From the NCBI GenBank assembly GCA_012518885.1, contig JAAYRG010000042.1, positions 1 through 35,045 of the forward strand: a stretch of DNA of 35,045 nt, written 5' to 3'. Made by a program: the position numbers and the translations under genes. This document shows, one piece after another, positions 28,671 to 35,045 of the stretch (the first letter of the stretch is position 1; every line of letters starts with the position of its first letter). Origin of the DNA: Clostridiales bacterium (lineage in GTDB: Bacteria; Bacillota; Clostridia; Lachnospirales; Lachnospiraceae). The notes beneath the pieces were generated by a model. That model was given only the letters and a program-made list of their open reading frames with translations. It did no database searches and was not told the origin of the DNA.

Positions 28671-30032
28671 TTAATTTTTATTTCTAAGTACCTTAACTAC
28701 GTTAGTAACAGTTAATTTCTCACCCTTAAAGAAAATTAGTCCCTTATACAGCTTTCCTGCCAATATAAAGCATATCAATATACTAATACATAGTATTCCA
28801 ATAGAAATTAGTCCTTCTAATATTCCCATACTACCATTTATAATATTGGCCGCTAGGACAAATGGAGAGGAAAATGGGAAGTAATTCATGACTTTACCCC
28901 AAAAGTTACCTTCAAGGACTGGAGACATCATTGCTGCCATACCAAAAATCATTACAGGTAGGTAGAATATACCTGTTCCACTAGATATATCTTCTGCCTT
29001 TCCAAGAGAAGCCCCTACTACTCCAGCAAAACTAAAGTAGAATAAGAATCCTAAAATTAGGGCAAGAAGCGAAAGAATTATGGCTATTACAGAAAAGGCC
29101 ATACCATCACTGTTTTCTTGTACTAACTTAATTATCTCTAGTAAGGGGTTGGTATAATCACTATATTGGTTTCTTAAAAATGCATCTCCTGCAATGAATC
29201 CAAATATTCCACAAGTTATCCAAAGTAAGAATTGCATTATTGCAACTGCTGCCATTGCTAATATTTTCCCGGTAATAACCCTCCTTGGATTTACTGCAGT
29301 TAGTAACATCTCTGTAAGTTTGGATGTTTTTTCTATAAGGAGATTATTCATAATTGATTGGGAATATATAATTAATAACATGTATAAAGCAAAGGAATAA
29401 ATCATTGGAAGTAAGAATTTTATAAGTTCTTCCCCTATGCTAGCCTCTTCTTCCCCTGCCACTACAAAAGAATTAATAGTAGGTGTTAGTAATACACTTA
29501 ACTGGTCACTTGATAGACCACTTTGACTTATCCTATAAATTTCAACAATAGGTACTAGGTTCTCTAGCAACTGCCTTGTCTCATCTTCAGTAATATATGT
29601 TCCTTCTGGAAGTAGTGCATCTAGTAAAATTCCATCTTCACTTCTTGATATATGGATAAGTATGGCATTTGTATTATCTGATAACTTACTCATTTCTTCT
29701 GCAACTTGGCTAGTAGGCTCTTTCATTGTAAAAGAAATCTTATCTAAGTCAGGATGAACTTCATTAGATTGGCTATATCCATCAATAAAAGAGTTAATAC
29801 TAGAAAACTCATTTGTCTTGTCTAATATAAATACATCTTTTATATTATCAAGTCCAATAAAGACCTTATCCTCTTCAACTTTTTTCATACTAAAAGTCAA
29901 GAGAATGAAAATGCCAATAAATACAATTGCTCCTACTACAACAGTAGCAATCTTAAAGGCTTTACTCTTTACTTGTTGCATAAATGTAAAAGAAAATACA
30001 TCTAACCAACTAGAACTAAGACTCCCCTTCAT
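28671..30032 (-). CDS. ABC-2 type transporter permease (NatB-like)
   Basis: N-terminal TM, large extracytoplasmic domain, C-terminal TM bundle; LIEKTSKLTEMLLTAVNPRRVITGKILAM. Confidence 0.88.
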   Translation of the reverse strand: MKGSLSSSWLDVFSFTFMQQVKSKAFKIATVVVGAIVFIGIFILLTFSMKKVEEDKVFIGLDNIKDVFILDKTNEFSSINSFIDGYSQSNEVHPDLDKISFTMKEPTSQVAEEMSKLSDNTNAILIHISRSEDGILLDALLPEGTYITEDETRQLLENLVPIVEIYRISQSGLSSDQLSVLLTPTINSFVVAGEEEASIGEELIKFLLPMIYSFALYMLLIIYSQSIMNNLLIEKTSKLTEMLLTAVNPRRVITGKILAMAAVAIMQFLLWITCGIFGFIAGDAFLRNQYSDYTNPLLEIIKLVQENSDGMAFSVIAIILSLLALILGFLFYFSFAGVVGASLGKAEDISSGTGIFYLPVMIFGMAAMMSPVLEGNFWGKVMNYFPFSSPFVLAANIINGSMGILEGLISIGILCISILICFILAGKLYKGLIFFKGEKLTVTNVVKVLRNKN

Positions 30033-31390
30033 TATCTTGCCTCCTTACTAGTCTTTGATATAGAGATCAAATCCTTAAATTTGATAATATTTCCTTGGTG
30101 TAAAATTATTGTCTGGTATACCTTAGATGTAAAAATTATCACTAAGATTGTACTTATAACTAATAATAAGATGGCAAGTAAGGCAATGCTAATTGTAACC
30201 TTCCCAAACAATAGGTAAACAGGTGTTACAAACACCGATGATATTGGAAATAAAAAAGCAAAATGAGCATAACCACTAGGAACAGATCCTTGAAGGCCGA
30301 TTATAGGTAGGGCAAGGCCCATATATGCTCCTATAATTGTCAAAAATGTATAAACTACCATCCCTTCTCTAAGTTCTTCAATTTTGCTAACAGTAGCTCC
30401 TGTAAGCCCTGCAAGGAATCCATAAAATATAAAGCCTAATACATACATAATTAAAATAACTATTATATTAGCTAGTGTAACGTTCTCAAATACACTTGAA
30501 CCTAAGCTTCTAACTAAAAATTCAGGTAAGTAGGCATCACTATTAAAGGCATTTTTATATATTAAACTAGATAAGCCAAGTCCAAGAACCACACTTGAAA
30601 GCTGAATTATAGTAACTGTTAGCATAGCAAAAACTTTACCCATAATAATTGCCATAGGCTTTATTCTTGTTAGAAGTATTTCAATTAGTTTTGTTGACTT
30701 TTCTGTTACAATAGTTGTTGCTATACCTGAACCACCATAAGAAATAAGCATGGTTATACATACAAAAGCAAAGAGGGCAAAATAGTACTCTTCAAAAGTA
30801 ACACCAAACCTACTGCCTTCTTCTTCCTCTATATCATCCACCTCACCTGTATAGAACTTAAAGTCAGTTATTATTGGTTCTTCAAGCCTCTCTTTTTGTT
30901 CGGTAGTAACACCCAGATTGGATATTACATTTGTCCAGAAAATATCCTCAATAAAGCCTGAAAGATTAATAAGTTCCATTTCAGATACTTTGCCTGAAGG
31001 TGAGTTTATGTAACGCATATTAAACACACCCATATCACTAGTTATATGTAGGAGTATAGCCCCTGAGTCATCCTCTAAAATTTCATTTTCAATTTCATCA
31101 GCAGACTTATCAGTATATTCAAATACTATATCCTTATACAGATTATTTTCTTTAATACTAGAGTAATCAGCTAATGGTAACCCAGTTTCATCAATTACAC
31201 AAACCTTAGATATATCACTAGTCTTAGACTCCCTACTTGGACCATTGGTAATTAGTTCTATTAAGGGCATAGAAACTAGGGCAATTACAAATAGTATTAA
31301 GACAAAAGTTTTAAAAGGCTTACTCTTTAGGGTTTGAACTAAGGTAAAGCCATATACATCTTTTAGTCCATCCAAATTATTCTTCATCAT
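30032..31390 (-). CDS. ABC-2 type transporter permease (NatB-like)
   Basis: TIVTEKSTKLIEILLTRIKPMAIIMGKVFAM; stop/start overlap (TAATG) with the downstream permease. Confidence 0.88.
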   Translation of the reverse strand: MMKNNLDGLKDVYGFTLVQTLKSKPFKTFVLILFVIALVSMPLIELITNGPSRESKTSDISKVCVIDETGLPLADYSSIKENNLYKDIVFEYTDKSADEIENEILEDDSGAILLHITSDMGVFNMRYINSPSGKVSEMELINLSGFIEDIFWTNVISNLGVTTEQKERLEEPIITDFKFYTGEVDDIEEEEGSRFGVTFEEYYFALFAFVCITMLISYGGSGIATTIVTEKSTKLIEILLTRIKPMAIIMGKVFAMLTVTIIQLSSVVLGLGLSSLIYKNAFNSDAYLPEFLVRSLGSSVFENVTLANIIVILIMYVLGFIFYGFLAGLTGATVSKIEELREGMVVYTFLTIIGAYMGLALPIIGLQGSVPSGYAHFAFLFPISSVFVTPVYLLFGKVTISIALLAILLLVISTILVIIFTSKVYQTIILHQGNIIKFKDLISISKTSKEAR

Positions 31391-32315
31391 CTACTACCCC
31401 CACCTTTTCTACAAATATCTCATGTAGAGATGGTTCACGAAGCTCAAATTTAATAACTGGGATTTGTTCTTCAATTAGCCTCCTAAGTAGTAGAGTTGCG
31501 GTTTCCTCTTCCTCAACTCTGATATGGTACTCCATAGGACTTTGACTAACTAAGCTAAGGCCATACTCTTTAATTATAGGTAGGATATCACCCTCACAGC
31601 GTAAAAACAGATTAACCCTTCCGTAACCCTTTTTTATTTCATTTAGGTTGCCCTGTAATACAGTCTTACCACGATTTAAAATAGTAATATCTTCGCAGAA
31701 CTCTTCAATTACAGGCATTTGATGGCTAGACATAATAAGATACTTACCCTTATTAATCTCTTCCCTAATTATTGACTTGAATAAGTCTGAGTTAACTGGG
31801 TCAAGGCCACTTAAGGGTTCATCTAGTATTAGTAACTCAGGATCAGAAAGTAGGGCAATCATAAGTTGAATCTTTTGCTGGTTACCCTTAGATAATTGCT
31901 CAGCTGTATAGAATTTCTTCTTATTTTTCTTAAGTTTACTAGGGTAAACATAATCTTCTACATCAAGCCTTTCTGACCAATATGCAATTTTTTCCTTAGC
32001 TTCCTTTCTTGGCATGTTCTTTAATTTTGCAAAATAAAGCAATTGGTCCATAATTGTATACTTAGGATAAAGTCCTCTCTCTTCTGGCAAATAACCTACA
32101 TTACTAGTAGTTGGGTCAAGAGGCTTACCCTTCCAAGTTACTCTACCTTCTTCAAAATTAAGCATACCAAGTAAAATACGAAGGGCAGTTGTTTTTCCTG
32201 CACCATTAGTCCCAAGCAAGGCATAAACTCCCGGTTCCTCAATCTTAAAACTTAGATGGTCCAATACAGTCTTATCTCCATATTTCTTTGTTAAATCATT
32301 AGCTAGTAATGCCAT
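31377..32315 (-). CDS. ABC transporter ATP-binding protein (NatA-like)
   Basis: GTNGAGKTT, LSKGNQQKIQL, LLILDEPLSGLDP, SSHQM; overlaps the permease gene; RBS GGAGG. Confidence 0.92.
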   Translation of the reverse strand: MALLANDLTKKYGDKTVLDHLSFKIEEPGVYALLGTNGAGKTTALRILLGMLNFEEGRVTWKGKPLDPTTSNVGYLPEERGLYPKYTIMDQLLYFAKLKNMPRKEAKEKIAYWSERLDVEDYVYPSKLKKNKKKFYTAEQLSKGNQQKIQLMIALLSDPELLILDEPLSGLDPVNSDLFKSIIREEINKGKYLIMSSHQMPVIEEFCEDITILNRGKTVLQGNLNEIKKGYGRVNLFLRCEGDILPIIKEYGLSLVSQSPMEYHIRVEEEETATLLLRRLIEEQIPVIKFELREPSLHEIFVEKVGVVDDEE

Positions 32316-32590
32316 ACAATAACCTCCAAAATTATTTACTGTTTTCTATTTTACACTGTATATATTGTTGATATGTTAAATTTTTCTTAAATTTTGTAAG
32401 GCAAGTGGAGAAAATTGATAAGATAGTGAGATGGAGTATTTGCATTATTTTATTTTATTTTTTTGCAAGATTAATGAGCTATTAGTGTATAAGTATTTTA
32501 AGCTTAAATATAAAAGCTAAATAATCACATAATATAAATAGAAATAGAAATAGAAAATATTAAATGATAACATAAAAAAGGAGTTTTATT

Positions 32591-33433
32591 ATGGCTATTA
32601 GAATAATTACAGATACACCATCAGATATATCATTTGCAGAAGCTAAGGAAATGAATATAGATCTTGTTCCCCTAAAAATTAATGTAGACGATAAGTCTTA
32701 CCGTGAAGGTATTGATATTACTGTTGATGAGTTTTATCAAATGCTAGAAACATCAAAGACTTTACCTACTACAAGTACACCTTCTCCTGAAAACTTTCTT
32801 ACATACTTTGAGGAAGCTAGAGATGCTGGTGATGATGTAATAGTAATATCTCTTGCAGCTGGCCTTAGCGGTACTTATCAATGTGCTGTTCTTGCTAAGG
32901 AGATAGCAGGTTATTCAAATATTCATGTTATCGATTCAGAACAAGCAACTCTAGGAGAAATGGTCCTTGTTAGGTATGCGGTTAAATTAAGGGATGAAGG
33001 AAAGACAGTCAAGGAAATTGTTGATGCTATTGAGACAAGTAAGAAAAAAGTAGTAATATTAGCGGTTTTAGATACTCTTGAATATCTCCAAAAGGGTGGA
33101 CGTTTACCAAAGAGTGTGGCTATTGCTGGTGGCCTATTAAAAATTAAGCCTATGATTACTTTAAAGGAAGGAGCTATAGAAGTAGTTGGTAAGGCGAGAG
33201 GTCATAAGGCAGCCCTTAAGAATATGTTGGCTGAAATTGATAAGTATCCTGATTTTGATACTTCTGCCCCTATTGTTTATGGGTATACAAAAACTCCTGA
33301 CCAATGTCTTAAACTTAAAGAAGAGGCAGATAAAAAATATAATTTAAAGGATACAAAAATGTACCCAATTGGGAGTGTTATTGGGACCCATGCAGGACCA
33401 GGAGCCTTTGCAATTGGATTTTTACACAATTAA
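32591..33433 (+). CDS. DegV family protein (fatty-acid binding)
   Basis: MAIRIITDTPSDISFAEAKEMNIDLVPLKINVDDKSYREGIDI; TLEYLQKGGRLP; RBS AAAAAGGAG. Confidence 0.95.
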   Translation: MAIRIITDTPSDISFAEAKEMNIDLVPLKINVDDKSYREGIDITVDEFYQMLETSKTLPTTSTPSPENFLTYFEEARDAGDDVIVISLAAGLSGTYQCAVLAKEIAGYSNIHVIDSEQATLGEMVLVRYAVKLRDEGKTVKEIVDAIETSKKKVVILAVLDTLEYLQKGGRLPKSVAIAGGLLKIKPMITLKEGAIEVVGKARGHKAALKNMLAEIDKYPDFDTSAPIVYGYTKTPDQCLKLKEEADKKYNLKDTKMYPIGSVIGTHAGPGAFAIGFLHN

Positions 33434-33451
33434 TAAGTAACTTTAATATAC

Positions 33452-33496
33452 AAAAAGGGTATGGATAAACTATTAAAGTTTATCCATACCCTTTTT
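33452..33496. terminator. Bidirectional terminator
   Basis: Perfect 20-bp inverted repeat AAAAAGGGTATGGATAAACT / AGTTTATCCATACCCTTTTT, loop 5 nt, convergent genes. Confidence 0.9.
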
Positions 33497-33506
33497 TTAA
33501 TTAAGA

Positions 33507-33692
33507 TTAAAAGAACTTATCACCTTTTGCAATGAAAGAACCACATTCTGTATCTTCTGATGTTTGAGAGTTTTTTGTTGTACTAGTAACTCTTATTGAA
33601 TCAAGAGTACAATAATCTGCATTATTTGCATGATACTTACATTCTTCTACTACACACTGGATACTTGGGTTTTTTTCTTTGTTGTTTAGCAT
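33507..33692 (-). CDS. DUF1540 domain protein
   Basis: IQCVVEECKYHANNADYCTLDSIRV...TECGSF Cys pattern; start at MLNNKEKN (33692) after GGAAGGGAG, not the ORF-track 33812. Confidence 0.85.
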   Translation of the reverse strand: MLNNKEKNPSIQCVVEECKYHANNADYCTLDSIRVTSTTKNSQTSEDTECGSFIAKGDKFF

Positions 33693-33845
33693 TATCAAAT
33701 CTCCCTTCCTTGCATAAAATTCTAATTGATATGGGTCTTTAAAACCCTCTATCATTATTAGAATAAACACTTTACATTTATTTATGCAGTGGGAAATATA
33801 GCTAAACCACAAGGTCTAGGCTTAGTTCATTATGATTTATTTAAA

Positions 33846-34781
33846 TTAGTCTTCTTTAAAAAGATCAGTAGATAAATATCTTTCACCAGTATCTGGTAGT
33901 ATTACCACAATATTCTTCCCTGCAAATTCTTCTCTCTTTGCAACTTGGGTAGCAGCCCAAAGTGCTGCACCTGATGAAATACCTACTAAAATTCCTTCTG
34001 TTCCTGCAACTTTTCTTGAAGTTTCAAAGGCATCCTCATTCTCTACAGTTATTATCTCATCATATAGTTTAGTATCAAGTACTTCAGGAACAAAACCTGC
34101 GCCGATACCCTGAATTTTGTGAGCTCCAGCCTTATTCTGGGAAAGTACTGGTGAACCAGTTGGTTCTACTGCAACTATCTTGATATTTGGATTCTTTTCT
34201 CTTAGATACTTACCAGCACCTGTAATTGTTCCACCAGTTCCAATTCCTGCTACGAAAACATCAACCTTACCTTCTGTTGCTTCCCATATTTCTGGACCTG
34301 TTGTATTATAATGAACTTCTGGATTTGCTTGGTTAACAAACTGGCCTGGTATGAATGAGTTTGGTGTTTCTTTTTGAATCTCTTCTGCTTTAGCTATAGC
34401 ACCCTTCATTCCTTTAGTTCCATCAGTTAGTACTAATTCTGCACCATAACCCTTAAGAAGTTTCCTTCTTTCAATACTCATAGTTTCAGGCATTACAATA
34501 ATTGTTTTATAACCCTTTGCTGCTGCCATAGAAGCAATACCAATACCAGTATTACCACTTGTTGGTTCAATGATAGTAGCTCCTGGTTTAATTAAACCCT
34601 TCCTCTCAGCATCTTGTATCATTGCAAGTGCTATTCTATCCTTAACACTTCCTGCTGGGTTAAAGTATTCTAACTTTGCAAGTACACTTGCTTTTGCCCC
34701 TTCTTCTTTACCGTAGTTTGAAAGTTCAAGTAATGGTGTATTTCCTACTAATTCAGTTACGCTCTTTGCTAATCTTGCCAT
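33846..34781 (-). CDS. cysK: Cysteine synthase A (O-acetylserine sulfhydrylase)
   Basis: [29 protein letters not shown] (PLP Lys), [34 protein letters not shown]. Confidence 0.96.
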   Translation of the reverse strand: MARLAKSVTELVGNTPLLELSNYGKEEGAKASVLAKLEYFNPAGSVKDRIALAMIQDAERKGLIKPGATIIEPTSGNTGIGIASMAAAKGYKTIIVMPETMSIERRKLLKGYGAELVLTDGTKGMKGAIAKAEEIQKETPNSFIPGQFVNQANPEVHYNTTGPEIWEATEGKVDVFVAGIGTGGTITGAGKYLREKNPNIKIVAVEPTGSPVLSQNKAGAHKIQGIGAGFVPEVLDTKLYDEIITVENEDAFETSRKVAGTEGILVGISSGAALWAATQVAKREEFAGKNIVVILPDTGERYLSTDLFKED

Positions 34782-34830
34782 AATTTATTCCTCCTATTTT
34801 AAATTAAATTTATGATTATTTCTGCCTACT

Positions 34831-34864
34831 ATATATTCTGATTATTCATATATTCTAATTATAC
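34831..34864. repeat. Tandem direct repeat, 2 x 17 nt, in cysK leader
   Basis: ATATATTCTGATTATTC followed directly by ATATATTCTAATTATAC (15/17 identical). Confidence 0.7.
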
Positions 34865-34970
34865 ACTAGTTTTATATATGTTAAATAATATAACATTAAT
34901 ACTTTATTCAAGTTCTTATGAATAATACATTATTTTATAACTTATTAAACACATTGCTTTACTTGGTATT

Positions 34971-34999
34971 ATTATATTTGATTAAGAAATAAATGTCAA
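34971..34999 (-). promoter_or_regulatory. Consensus sigma-A promoter upstream of cysK
   Basis: Minus strand TTGACA - 17 nt - TATAAT. Confidence 0.8.
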
Positions 35000-35045
35000 G
35001 GCTTTTAAATCTTTTTTATTTAAATTCATGGTAAAACCCTTTGAG

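Noticed and set aside
32540-32566. Short tandem repeat ATAGAA x3 upstream of the second degV
   Set aside because: Too short and AT-rich to distinguish from chance.
1-35045. CRISPR array, tRNA/rRNA genes, complete IS elements or prophage
   Set aside because: No regularly spaced repeats, no recognisable tRNA cloverleaf or rRNA segments, and no transposase, integrase or phage structural ORFs were seen.

Overview
AT-rich Clostridia/Firmicutes-type chromosomal segment, mostly housekeeping and cell-envelope genes; no rRNA, tRNA, CRISPR array or complete IS element was seen. Contents in order: the N-terminal part of a His-rich ZnuA-like metal-binding lipoprotein (window edge); a TPP-riboswitch-controlled ThiXYZ-like ABC transporter; galE, a CapD/FlaA1-like dehydratase, a GtrA-family protein and an LCP protein; a DegV, phosphodiesterase, SDR and HD-GYP block; a papain/C39-like protease; an overlapping MNT/HEPN pair; an S8 protease; a DnaJ-TPR / DUF5685-like / zinc-ribbon membrane protein cluster; DUF819 and GNAT-like genes; YfhO, GT2 and CapA; a PRK06851-like P-loop protein; a NatAB-like ABC exporter; a second degV; a DUF1540 gene; and cysK. 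The most interesting candidates are: (i) the DnaJ/DUF5685/Zn-ribbon cluster, where the DUF5685-like protein carries two Asp-rich motifs resembling class I isoprenoid synthases; (ii) an MNT-HEPN pair whose HEPN protein ends in a Cys4 zinc-ribbon-like tail; (iii) an 11-codon uORF containing a hairpin upstream of a degV gene that has no Shine-Dalgarno of its own; (iv) a 73-nt TIR-like hairpin. All family calls come from reading motifs by eye; no database search was run.
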